From: Fodinicurvata halophila | Lineage (GTDB): Bacteria; Pseudomonadota; Alphaproteobacteria; Kiloniellales; DSM-21159 | Assembly: GCF_042651425.1 (NCBI RefSeq) | Contig: NZ_JBHSCW010000001.1 | Coordinates: forward strand, 434,001-498,000 | DNA: 64,000 nt | Reading direction: 5' to 3' | Part shown: positions 20,862-28,987 of the stretch, one piece after another | Position numbering within the stretch: position 1 is the first letter of the stretch | Layout: every line of letters starts with the position of its first letter | The notes under the pieces: generated by a model | Database searches by the model: none | Seen by the model: the letters and a program-made list of their open reading frames with translations, nothing else | Told to the model about the DNA's origin: nothing | Program-made: the position numbers and the translations under genes

Positions 20862-22069
20862 GGCAAGATACGGCAACGCTGGATCCCGCCCCCTTGCACC
20901 CGAAATCCCTAAGATGTTTCTGCATCATCGCAATCCTCCTGCCCGCAATAACGAGCGGTGTCCTGGCGGCGGAGGCGGAGACCGCCGCCGATTTCCAGGC
21001 GCTCTACCAGACGGGCACCGAGGCGCGGCTGGCGGGCGATTTCGACGAAGCGGCCGAATACCTGGAACAGGCCCTGGAGCTTTCCCCGGGCAATGCCGAC
21101 GTCCTGCTGCAGCTGGGTTTGATTCACGGCTATCGGGAAGACTACGCGGAGGGCGAACGGCTGCTATTGCGGGCTGTGGAAGAAGCGCCCGGCTATACCG
21201 ATGCCTGGCTCGCCCTGGCCCGTGTCCGGTATTGGGACGGACGCCGCACAGCCGCGCGGGAAGCCCTTGACGAGGCCCTGGCGCTGGCCCCGGAGAACGA
21301 AGAAGTCCTGCAGTTGCGAGACCAACTGGAGACCGCCGGGCCAGACTCGCGCGCCCACGAGCCGGACCATCGCTGGCGCCTGGATTCCTCGATTAGCTAC
21401 AGCCGGCTGGCGCGCACGGATCTCGACCCCTGGCGGGAAACCACCCATCAGCTCGGCTATCGCCTGGACTCGGATACCACACTCACGGGACGCATGGAGC
21501 TCAGCGAGCGCTTCGAGGAGGTGGACAGCTATTTCCAGGCCGGGGTTCAACACAGCTTCGGACAGGCAGGCGATGTCTACCTGAACGCCGGTGTCACGCC
21601 TGAAGCCGATTTCCGCCAGGACTGGGATGTCGGTCTCGGCGGCAGCCTGAACCTGCATGATGGCGTGAGTGACTTCGGACCGCTCTTCCTGACATTCGAC
21701 GGCCGCCATGCCCGCTATTCCGATGACGCTTTCCAGACGGCCTCTCCGGGCCTGCAACTCTATCTCTTCGAGGGTCGTGCCTGGGTCTCGGGACGCTGGA
21801 TCAACAACTTCAAGAGTCTGAGCGACCACGAGCAGGGCTGGCTCGCGCGCGGAGATGTTCAGGTGAGTGATCGTCTTCGGGTCTTCGCTGGTATGGCCGA
21901 CGCCCCGGAAACCTCCGAGGGAGTAACCTATGACGTTCAGTCGTATTTCGGGGGTGTTGTCTACGACCTGAACGAACGCCTCAGTCTCAACCTCAACTAT
22001 CTGCACGAAGATCGCCGGGACTCCTACCTGCGCCGGGCCCTCACGGCCGGTGTCACGCTGCGGTTCTGA
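20858..22069 (+). CDS. TPR-containing outer-membrane beta-barrel protein (YaiO-like)
   Basis: A 403-residue exported protein starting at a GTG that overlaps the previous stop. After a signal sequence (cleavage near residue 35), three to four TPR units (about 38-155) show the usual alternating A/L/Y pattern. The remainder is amphipathic beta strand and ends in a terminal Phe (TAGVTLRF), the signature of proteins inserted by the BAM machinery. TPR plus barrel is the layout of YaiO, NfrA, PgaA and PelB-type exporters that pass polysaccharide through the outer membrane. The barrel part (about 240 residues) is closest in size to YaiO. Confidence 0.8.
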   Translation: MRQDTATLDPAPLHPKSLRCFCIIAILLPAITSGVLAAEAETAADFQALYQTGTEARLAGDFDEAAEYLEQALELSPGNADVLLQLGLIHGYREDYAEGERLLLRAVEEAPGYTDAWLALARVRYWDGRRTAAREALDEALALAPENEEVLQLRDQLETAGPDSRAHEPDHRWRLDSSISYSRLARTDLDPWRETTHQLGYRLDSDTTLTGRMELSERFEEVDSYFQAGVQHSFGQAGDVYLNAGVTPEADFRQDWDVGLGGSLNLHDGVSDFGPLFLTFDGRHARYSDDAFQTASPGLQLYLFEGRAWVSGRWINNFKSLSDHEQGWLARGDVQVSDRLRVFAGMADAPETSEGVTYDVQSYFGGVVYDLNERLSLNLNYLHEDRRDSYLRRALTAGVTLRF

Positions 22070-22077
22070 GGAGCGTC

Positions 22078-23124
22078 ATGGGGTTCCTCCAGATCCTATG
22101 GGTTGTCTCCCTCGCCCTCAGCACACTGGCCCTCGCTGCCATGCTGTCCCTGGTCCTGCGCCGCCTGCTCATCCAGCGGCTTGAAGCGCGTCGCAGGCGG
22201 ATACGCAAGGACCTGCTGCAGGACGTCTTCTCCTATCTGGAGGGCAACCTGGCGGCGCAAGAGATGGGGCAGCGCGCCGCTGCAGGACGCTCGGTCCTGA
22301 CCGAGCTGATCCACGAACTGGCCCAACTCGTTCGCGGCAACGAATTGGCCCGCCTTATGGCCCTCTTCGAGGACCTGGGCCTGAGCGAGCGGATCTTGCA
22401 CGACCTGAAGCATGGCGACAGGCACAGACGCCTGCTGGCCGCAAAGAACCTGGGTCACGCCGAAACGGACAAGGGCCTCCAGGCACTGCGCGAGGCCCTG
22501 GAGGATTCCGACCCAGACGTGCGGCTCGCCGCCGTGAGTTCCCTTACGGAGCTGGGAGCTGCTCCATCTCTGGAGCTCCTCATCGACAAGCTGAAAATCG
22601 GCAGTAGCGAGCAATCCCGGGCCCTCCTCCAGATTTTCCAGGGTCTGGCCGAGACCCGTTGCGAGGAAATGACGGCCTGTCTGGAAAAGGAAGACACGGA
22701 CGAGGTCACGCGGATCCTGATCCTCGACGCCCTGGGCAAGAGCGGCCAGTACCAGGCCGTACCGCACATCATGCAGGCCACCTCGTCCCCCTCCCTTGAA
22801 GTCCGGGCCGCCGCCCTGCGTGCTCTGGCCGACCTGCAGCATCCGGCAGCATCGCGGGCCGTCCTGCAGGCTCTTTCGGATGCCGATTGGGAGGTTCGCA
22901 CCCAAGCCGCGAGCTGTGCCGGCCGGTTGGGATTGAACCAGGCTCTCGAACCACTCGCGGCCCTGCTGGATGACAGCAACTGGTGGACCCGCTACCGGGC
23001 CGCCGAAGCACTGCATGCGCTTGGAAAGCAGGGACGGCACAGGTTGAGCGAGGCAGCGAACAACGGAGAGGAGCGCGCACGCCGCATCGCCTCCATGATC
23101 CTGGCCGAAAAGGCCGTGCCATGA
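22078..23124 (+). CDS. Membrane-anchored HEAT-repeat protein
   Basis: A 348-residue protein with one N-terminal transmembrane helix (about 5-27), a basic Arg-rich stretch, and then cytoplasmic helical repeats. From about residue 110 to 345 there are six or so HEAT/armadillo-type units with the D-x-D-x-x-VR-x-x-A-A pattern (DPDVRLAAVSSL, SLEVRAAALRAL, DWEVRTQAASCA, WWTRYRAAEALH). Such proteins scaffold or regulate partners. Its gene overlaps the synthase start by ATGA, so direct contact with the glycosyltransferase, perhaps controlled by the lone receivers, is a reasonable inference. Confidence 0.85.
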   Translation: MGFLQILWVVSLALSTLALAAMLSLVLRRLLIQRLEARRRRIRKDLLQDVFSYLEGNLAAQEMGQRAAAGRSVLTELIHELAQLVRGNELARLMALFEDLGLSERILHDLKHGDRHRRLLAAKNLGHAETDKGLQALREALEDSDPDVRLAAVSSLTELGAAPSLELLIDKLKIGSSEQSRALLQIFQGLAETRCEEMTACLEKEDTDEVTRILILDALGKSGQYQAVPHIMQATSSPSLEVRAAALRALADLQHPAASRAVLQALSDADWEVRTQAASCAGRLGLNQALEPLAALLDDSNWWTRYRAAEALHALGKQGRHRLSEAANNGEERARRIASMILAEKAVP

Positions 23125-24554
23125 TCCAGATTCCCGAACAACTGCACGCCTGGATGTCCGCCGTGGCCGAACCCGTCGCCATGGCGGTGATCGCGATCGG
23201 CCTGCTGCAGAATGTCATGTACCTGACACAGCTTATGCTGGCCGGCCTCTCCGCTGCGCGGCGAGCTCCCGTGCAGCGCATCAATTCGCTCTGGAATCTC
23301 TACAGCGACGTCAGCCCGCCGATTGCTCTGCTGGTCCCGGCCCACAACGAGCAGGAAACGGTCGTCGAGAACGTCAATTCCCTCCTCTCTCTGCAGTACC
23401 CCACCTTCGAGGTGCTCGTAATCAACGACGGCTCGAAGGACGAGACCCTGCAGCGCCTGATCGAAACCTTCGGGCTGGAACCGGTCGAGCGTGCCCACGA
23501 CCTGGTAACGCCGCACCAACCGATCCGCGGCCTCTATGCCTCTCCTCACCTGCCCCGGCTGCTGGTCATAGACAAAGAGAACGGTGGCAAGGCCGATGCA
23601 CTGAATGCCGGCATCAACCTGGCCCGTGCCCCGCTGTTCTGTGCTGTGGATGCGGACTCGCTGCTCGAGGCAGGCGCCTTGCTGCGCGCCGTCCAGCCCT
23701 TCATCGACAATCCTCTCAGCACCGTCGTGGTTGGCGGCACGGTGCGCATCGTCAATGGCTGCCGCGTCCGGGCAGGGCGGGTTGTCGACATCGGCCCGCC
23801 CCGGAACCTGCTCGCGCTGTTCCAGACGGTGGAGTACCTGCGCGCTTTCCTCATGGGTCGCCTTGCCTGGAGCGAGATCGGTTCCTTGGTCAACGTATCC
23901 GGTGCCTTCGGAATCTTCCGGCGACGGACGGCGATGGAGGTGGGAGGCTATTCGCGCGCCACCGTCGGCGAGGACATAGAGATCATCGTCCGGATCCATC
24001 GCTACATGAGCGAACACAAGCGTGCCTATACAATCAAGTTCATCCCCGATCCCGTCTGCTGGACGGAGGCGCCGGAAAGCCTGCGCGTCCTCGCCCGCCA
24101 GCGCATCCGCTGGCAACGTGGTGCACTGGAAACCCTCTTCACGCATCGGCGCATGCTGTTCAATCCGCGTTACGGACGGGTGGGGTTCGCCGGGCTCGGG
24201 GATGTCCTGCTGGCCGATTTCCTCGGCCCGATCGCCGAGCTTCTGGGCTATATCCTGATCCCCCTGTTCTGGCTTCTGGGGGCATTGGATGGCGCCTACA
24301 TGCTGGCCTTCATTGCCGTCACCTTCAGCCTCGGGATCTTCATCAGCGTCTCCACGCTGATCCTCGAGGAAATCCAGTTCCACCAGTTTCCCAAAGTGCG
24401 CGACCTCCTGGTCCTGGCCGGTGCCGCCGTGATGGAGAACTTCGGCTATCGCCAAGCCAACAATTTCTGGAAGGTTGTCGGCCTCCTACGCTTCCTGCGC
24501 GGCCAGAAAGGCGGATGGGGACAGATGACCCGCACGGGCTTTCGCCAGAGCTGA
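23121..24554 (+). CDS. Processive family 2 glycosyltransferase (polysaccharide synthase)
   Basis: A 477-residue membrane glycosyltransferase. An N-terminal helix (about 17-42) precedes a GT-A domain with NDGS (Asp103), DAD (Asp177/Asp179), the acceptor-base motif GED (Glu284/Asp285) and QRIRW (327-331), the full D,D,D,QxxRW set of processive synthases such as PgaC, HasA and BcsA. Three or more C-terminal helices would form the export channel. No PilZ or other c-di-GMP domain is present. It is the last gene of the plus-strand set. The polymer is not predictable, although the PgaC/NfrB-like shape suggests a beta-linked aminosugar or related glycan. Confidence 0.9.
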   Translation: MIQIPEQLHAWMSAVAEPVAMAVIAIGLLQNVMYLTQLMLAGLSAARRAPVQRINSLWNLYSDVSPPIALLVPAHNEQETVVENVNSLLSLQYPTFEVLVINDGSKDETLQRLIETFGLEPVERAHDLVTPHQPIRGLYASPHLPRLLVIDKENGGKADALNAGINLARAPLFCAVDADSLLEAGALLRAVQPFIDNPLSTVVVGGTVRIVNGCRVRAGRVVDIGPPRNLLALFQTVEYLRAFLMGRLAWSEIGSLVNVSGAFGIFRRRTAMEVGGYSRATVGEDIEIIVRIHRYMSEHKRAYTIKFIPDPVCWTEAPESLRVLARQRIRWQRGALETLFTHRRMLFNPRYGRVGFAGLGDVLLADFLGPIAELLGYILIPLFWLLGALDGAYMLAFIAVTFSLGIFISVSTLILEEIQFHQFPKVRDLLVLAGAAVMENFGYRQANNFWKVVGLLRFLRGQKGGWGQMTRTGFRQS

Positions 24555-24564
24555 AACGACCGGC

Positions 24565-24894
24565 CTAGACCGGTGACAGCGCGTCGTGGACACGGCGCAA
24601 CTCGACCACCAGGGGCGCCAGGTCCTCGAGTGTTTTCCCGCCTTCACTCTGTGCGCGCCCGGCTGCCTGCTCCAGGGCTTCGGCGGCCGTGCTCAACTCG
24701 GGAAACCCGAAGGTGCCGCCGCCGCCGGCTATACGATGAGCGATGCGCTCGATACTGGCCAGGGCCTCCGCCCTATCCAATGTCTCGCCGGCGTAGAGGC
24801 TTTCCAGTTCGGCAATCTCCCCGTCCGTCCGCTCGAGAAAACCGCGCTGCAGTTCGCGCAGGCGCGCACCCGGATCGGCTTTATCCCGTGCCAT
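24565..24894 (-). CDS. Histidine phosphotransfer (Hpt) protein
   Basis: A 109-residue all-helical protein with the Hpt motif AHRIAGGGGTFGF; the phosphohistidine is His53. Its ATG lies inside the receiver gene's last codons (14-base overlap). It should shuttle phosphate between the hybrid kinase receivers and the two lone receivers. It converges on the synthase gene with only ten bases between them. Confidence 0.9.
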   Translation of the reverse strand: MARDKADPGARLRELQRGFLERTDGEIAELESLYAGETLDRAEALASIERIAHRIAGGGGTFGFPELSTAAEALEQAAGRAQSEGGKTLEDLAPLVVELRRVHDALSPV

Positions 24895-25279
24895 GACGGC
24901 TCTCCCAGATACTGCGCACCTGATCCGCCAGCGTCATGGGGTCGAACGGCTTGGCGATCACGCCAACCGCGCCCAGGGACAGGAAATACTCGACCTCCTG
25001 GCGCTGGGCCTTGGCCGTTATGAAGACCACCGGAACCGTCCTGCCTTCGGGCAGCTGTCGCAGCCTCTCCAATGTCGCCGGACCGTCCATGTCCGGCATC
25101 ATCACGTCCAGCAGCACCATGTCCGGAGCAAACTCGGGCAGGGCTTCCAACGCCTCCTGTCCCGAGGCACAGGACTTTACGGTAAAGCCTGCGTCCAGCT
25201 CCAGGGACAGCGCGGCGATCTCCCGGATGTCGCTCTCGTCGTCGACGCAGAGCAGTTTCTGAGGTTCAGTTGTCGTCAT
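24881..25279 (-). CDS. Single-domain response regulator (receiver only)
   Basis: A 132-residue receiver-only protein. The acidic pocket is DDE near residue 13, the phosphoacceptor is Asp58 in LLDVMMPD, T/A is in FITAKA and the lysine is in IAKPF. The ATG at 25279 overlaps the kinase stop by 14 bases. It has no output domain, like the receiver at 20469, so the relay ends in protein-protein control or feeds back on the kinase. Confidence 0.92.
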   Translation of the reverse strand: MTTTEPQKLLCVDDESDIREIAALSLELDAGFTVKSCASGQEALEALPEFAPDMVLLDVMMPDMDGPATLERLRQLPEGRTVPVVFITAKAQRQEVEYFLSLGAVGVIAKPFDPMTLADQVRSIWESRHGTG

Positions 25280-27851
25280 CTCCTTGCCTCTTCCTGTCCG
25301 AAGCTTGAGCGCTCGCATGGCTCCGGACAAGCGCAACCAGGTCTTCGGTGGCCGTCTCGGACTTCTGCAGGACTTTCGTAACCTCCGGCAGGGCCTCCTG
25401 CGAGCTCTCCCGATCCGAGAATATGACAACCGGCAGGACGGGGCCGTAGGACTGGCGCAGGTCAGGCAACAGGTCGAGGCCTGAGCCATCGGGAAGGTCC
25501 AGGTCCAGGATGACCAGATGGCATAGTCCTCGTTCCATGACCTGCCGGGCTTCTTGCAGGGAACCTGCCATCATCACATCGGCCTGCCCCTCAAGTGCCA
25601 TTGCAACCGACTGACGCACCGCTTCATCGTCCTCCACCAGCAGAACCTGCAGGGACGCTGAGGGGTCCAGGCGCGCAGCCTGGTCTACCGCGGCCAACAA
25701 GCGGAACCGCTCCACGGGCTTGGTCAGCCAGTCGACCACGTCCAGGGCGGCCACCTTCTGTTCCTGCCGCACCTCGTCGGCCCGGGCCGAAACGACGACG
25801 ATGGGCAGGTTCCGGGTTTCCGGCTTGTTGCGCAGGCTGTCGATGAAGTCCAGCCCGTCACGGTCCGGCAAACCAAGGTCAAGGATAAGGACGGCATAGT
25901 CCTGTTTTTCCAGCAAGTCCTCCGCTGCACTTGCAGTATAGGCGATATCGACACCGAATCCGGCCTCCCGGAAGATAATTGAGAGCAACGAGGCGGCGTC
26001 CTCGTCATCCTCGCAGATCAGTAGGCGTTTCTGCCCGTCTTCTCCCGCCGCTTCCTCAAGCACCGCTTCCGCCTTGGGAGAGGCCGTCTCCTCGCGGAAC
26101 AACGGCAACTCGACCCGGAAGGTCGTTCCGCCACCTTGCGTATCCGTCTCGAAGTCAAGCCTGCCGCGATGCTCCTGGACGATCCGCCGGGCAATGCTCA
26201 GCCCCAGTCCGCTGCCACTCTTCTGTCGGCTGTCGGAGGAATCGGCCTGTGCGAACTTCTCGAAGATACGGGCCCTGAAGGCCTCCGGAATACCGGGTCC
26301 CTGGTCATGCACCGCGATCTCGAGATTGTCCTCCAAATGCTTAACCCGCACTTGAACCGATCCTCCCTCCGGGGAGTACTTGACGGCGTTGGATATCAGG
26401 TTGGTCATCACCTGGGCCATGCGATCGGCATCGGCGTGAATCCGGGTGCCCCTCGAGAGGTCCTCCAGTTCAAGCTCGACGCCGTGACGCTGGGCGAAAC
26501 CGCGGTTGGCGTCGACGGTCTGTGCCACGATTTCGCCGGCCACCAGGGGCTGGAAGTTGAATTCCATGCGCCCGGCCTCGATCTTCTCGATATCCAGGAT
26601 ATCGTTGATCAGGCGCACCAGGCGCTCGCTGTTCTTGTGCGCGATGTCCACCAGACGCTGCGCCTTTGGAGGCAGCTCGCCGGCCGCGCCGCCGGACATC
26701 AGGCCCAGAGAACCGACGATCGAGGTCAACGGCGTGCGCAGCTCGTGACTGACGGTGGAGATGAATTCCTTCTTCATCTGCTCGATGCGCTTGCGCTCGG
26801 TGATGTCCCGCACCACGCCGATGAAGAGTCGGCGATTCTCCAGATGCATCTCGGTCACCGCAAGGTCCAGCGGCACCAGGTCACCGTTTCTGCGCTGGCC
26901 TTCCACCTCGCGTCCAATGCCGATGATGTGTGCCTCGCCGGTCTCGAGGTAGCGCTTCAGATAGTCGTCATGCGCACTGCGATGTGGTTCCGGCATCAAC
27001 AGGCTGACGTTCCGGTTCACCACGTCCTCGGCTCGATAGCCGAAGATGCTTTCGGCCGACGCATTGAAACTTTCGACGATGCCCCTCTCGTCGATGACGA
27101 CGATACCGTCCATGATGTTGTCCAGGATCGTACCCAGCCGTTGCGACAGTTCCGCCTGAGCGGCTTCCGCTCGCTTGCTCAGCACGACATAACGCACGGC
27201 TGCACCGCCCAGCAGCAGCATCACCAGCCCCATCCCGCCCAGAGTGGCATAGACGAGATGCAACGTGTCTTCATGGCGCTGCCGGTCCTGTTCCCGCAAC
27301 CCCTGGAAACGTCGATTCTCGATGGTCGTCATTTTCTGGATCACCAGCCGAATGGAATCCATCAGCTGCTTGCCGCGCTTCTGGCGGATGACGTTGGTCG
27401 CCGGCTCCTGGCCGCGATCGCGCCGGATGACGATGGTATGCTCCATGTAATCCAGCTTGTCCTGCACCAGCGAGTGCAGCAGGTTGAAGTGGATCATCTG
27501 CTGCTCGCGGTCCTCAACAAGGCCGGAGACGGTCAGAAGGTTCCCATTGATGCGCGAAACGGCGCGCTCATAGGGCTCGAGGAATTCCGGATTGCCGGTA
27601 ATGATATAGCCGCGCTGTCCCACCTCGGCATCCTGCATCGTCGAGAACAGGCGCTGGATCTCGAAGATGACACGGTTGCTCTCCGCCACCTCTGCCCGGG
27701 ACTCCTCTACCTGGCTGAATTCCCGTTCCACGGCATAGAGCACCAGGCCACCCAGGACGGCGAGGGCGACAAGACCCGCCAGGACAAGCTTGATCAGGAG
27801 CCGGCTGACGTTCGGGAAAACCAAGAAAGGCAACTCTCGCTCGGAGGACAC
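25266..27851 (-). CDS. Hybrid sensor histidine kinase (CHASE3-PAS-HisKA-HATPase-REC-REC)
   Basis: An 861-residue inner-membrane kinase. Two transmembrane helices (about 20-42 and 200-222) flank a periplasmic CHASE3 domain (GQRGYIITGNPEFLEPY). A PAS domain follows (about 240-355), then HisKA with His369 in SHELRTP, an HATPase domain with N, G1 (DQGPGIP) and G2 (GSGLGLSIAR) boxes, and two receivers with Asp658 and Asp783. The second receiver's C-terminal part is less conserved (LQKSE in place of the usual K-P). It starts the convergent regulatory operon with the receiver and Hpt genes. What CHASE3 senses is unknown. Confidence 0.93.
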   Translation of the reverse strand: MSSERELPFLVFPNVSRLLIKLVLAGLVALAVLGGLVLYAVEREFSQVEESRAEVAESNRVIFEIQRLFSTMQDAEVGQRGYIITGNPEFLEPYERAVSRINGNLLTVSGLVEDREQQMIHFNLLHSLVQDKLDYMEHTIVIRRDRGQEPATNVIRQKRGKQLMDSIRLVIQKMTTIENRRFQGLREQDRQRHEDTLHLVYATLGGMGLVMLLLGGAAVRYVVLSKRAEAAQAELSQRLGTILDNIMDGIVVIDERGIVESFNASAESIFGYRAEDVVNRNVSLLMPEPHRSAHDDYLKRYLETGEAHIIGIGREVEGQRRNGDLVPLDLAVTEMHLENRRLFIGVVRDITERKRIEQMKKEFISTVSHELRTPLTSIVGSLGLMSGGAAGELPPKAQRLVDIAHKNSERLVRLINDILDIEKIEAGRMEFNFQPLVAGEIVAQTVDANRGFAQRHGVELELEDLSRGTRIHADADRMAQVMTNLISNAVKYSPEGGSVQVRVKHLEDNLEIAVHDQGPGIPEAFRARIFEKFAQADSSDSRQKSGSGLGLSIARRIVQEHRGRLDFETDTQGGGTTFRVELPLFREETASPKAEAVLEEAAGEDGQKRLLICEDDEDAASLLSIIFREAGFGVDIAYTASAAEDLLEKQDYAVLILDLGLPDRDGLDFIDSLRNKPETRNLPIVVVSARADEVRQEQKVAALDVVDWLTKPVERFRLLAAVDQAARLDPSASLQVLLVEDDEAVRQSVAMALEGQADVMMAGSLQEARQVMERGLCHLVILDLDLPDGSGLDLLPDLRQSYGPVLPVVIFSDRESSQEALPEVTKVLQKSETATEDLVALVRSHASAQASDRKRQGDDDN

Positions 27852-27951
27852 GCGTGCGAGATAAGCCTACCGCCCCTGCGGAAAAGCGACAAACCCATTC
27901 CGCGCCCACCTGAGTCTCGTCCTTTCCCGGTCCGGGGTTGCGCCCCGCGCC

Positions 27952-28983
27952 TCAGCTGCGTCCCATCATCATGCGATAGCGCACCTGGTCGAAGATCACC
28001 GCCAGGATCAGCAGGCCGCCCAGCAACACCATCTGCATGTACGAGCTGATCTGGGCCAGGTTCATGCCGTTCTGCGCCAGGGTGATGAAGAAGGCGCCCA
28101 GCACCACGTTGATCACCCGGCCGATGCCACCGCGCAGCGACACGCCGGCGATGACGCAGGCGGCGATGGATTCCAGCGCGATGGTCCCGCCCAGGTTGGC
28201 TTCGCCGGACTCCACCCGCGCGGTCAGCAGCAGGCCGGCCACCGAGGCCAGCAGGGCACAGAGCCCATAGGCGATGATCAGGGTGCGCTTGGTGTCGATG
28301 GCCGAGAGTATGGCAGCCTTCAGGTTGCCGCCCACGGCATAGATATGCGCGCCGGTGCGCATGCGTTCCATGAAGACCCACATGGCGAGGATCGCGATCA
28401 GCGCGACGATCACCGGCACCGGAATGTCCCAGAGGCGCCCGAAGCCGAAGGCGTCCGCGAAGGCATAGGGCATGCCGGAGACCGGCACACCGCCGGTCAG
28501 AAACAGCGAGATGCCCGCCACCACCGAGCTGACGCCCAGGGTCATGATGAAGGGCGAGACCCCGAAGAAGGCCACGCCGGCGCCATTGACCAGGCCCACC
28601 ACCAGCGAGGCGCCCAGCCCGGCCAGCATGCCCAGGATGATCACCAGCCAGACGGCCTCCGGAAAGATCCCGATCAGCGCCGCCATCGTCATGGCCGAGA
28701 TCACCGAGGTGAGGGCAACCACCGCCCCCACCGACAGGTCGAAGCCGCCCGTGATCAGGGCCAGCATCTGGCCCAGGGACACCAGGGTCAGGTAGACCGA
28801 CTGCCTGAAGACGTTGGTCATGTTGTCGAAGGTCAGGAAACGATCCGAGAAAAGGGTGAAGATGACGAGCGCTCCGACCAGGAAGAAGGGCAGCACCCCC
28901 AGCTTGATGAAGACGGCCCGAACGCCCTGCAGGGTCGTCTGCCGCTCCGCTGTCTGCTGAGGTGTCGTCGCATTGTCCGTCAT
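27952..28983 (-). CDS. Sugar-type ABC transporter permease (RbsC-like)
   Basis: A 343-residue membrane protein of the RbsC/XylH family, with about ten helices, GGFDLSVGAVVALTSVISA near residue 83 and the late ESIAACVIAGVSLRGGIG loop. It starts four bases after the ATPase gene ends. It is the last gene of the minus-strand operon that begins with pxpA. Confidence 0.92.
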   Translation of the reverse strand: MTDNATTPQQTAERQTTLQGVRAVFIKLGVLPFFLVGALVIFTLFSDRFLTFDNMTNVFRQSVYLTLVSLGQMLALITGGFDLSVGAVVALTSVISAMTMAALIGIFPEAVWLVIILGMLAGLGASLVVGLVNGAGVAFFGVSPFIMTLGVSSVVAGISLFLTGGVPVSGMPYAFADAFGFGRLWDIPVPVIVALIAILAMWVFMERMRTGAHIYAVGGNLKAAILSAIDTKRTLIIAYGLCALLASVAGLLLTARVESGEANLGGTIALESIAACVIAGVSLRGGIGRVINVVLGAFFITLAQNGMNLAQISSYMQMVLLGGLLILAVIFDQVRYRMMMGRS

Positions 28984-28987
28984 CGGA

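Noticed and set aside
23121..24554. c-di-GMP-binding (PilZ or GSPII_E_N) domain in the glycosyltransferase
   Set aside because: The C-terminal part after the last helices is too short and lacks RxxxR/DxSxxG motifs.
24559..24574. Bidirectional terminator between the convergent synthase and Hpt genes
   Set aside because: The ACCGG/CCGGT stem has only five base pairs and no T-run on either side.
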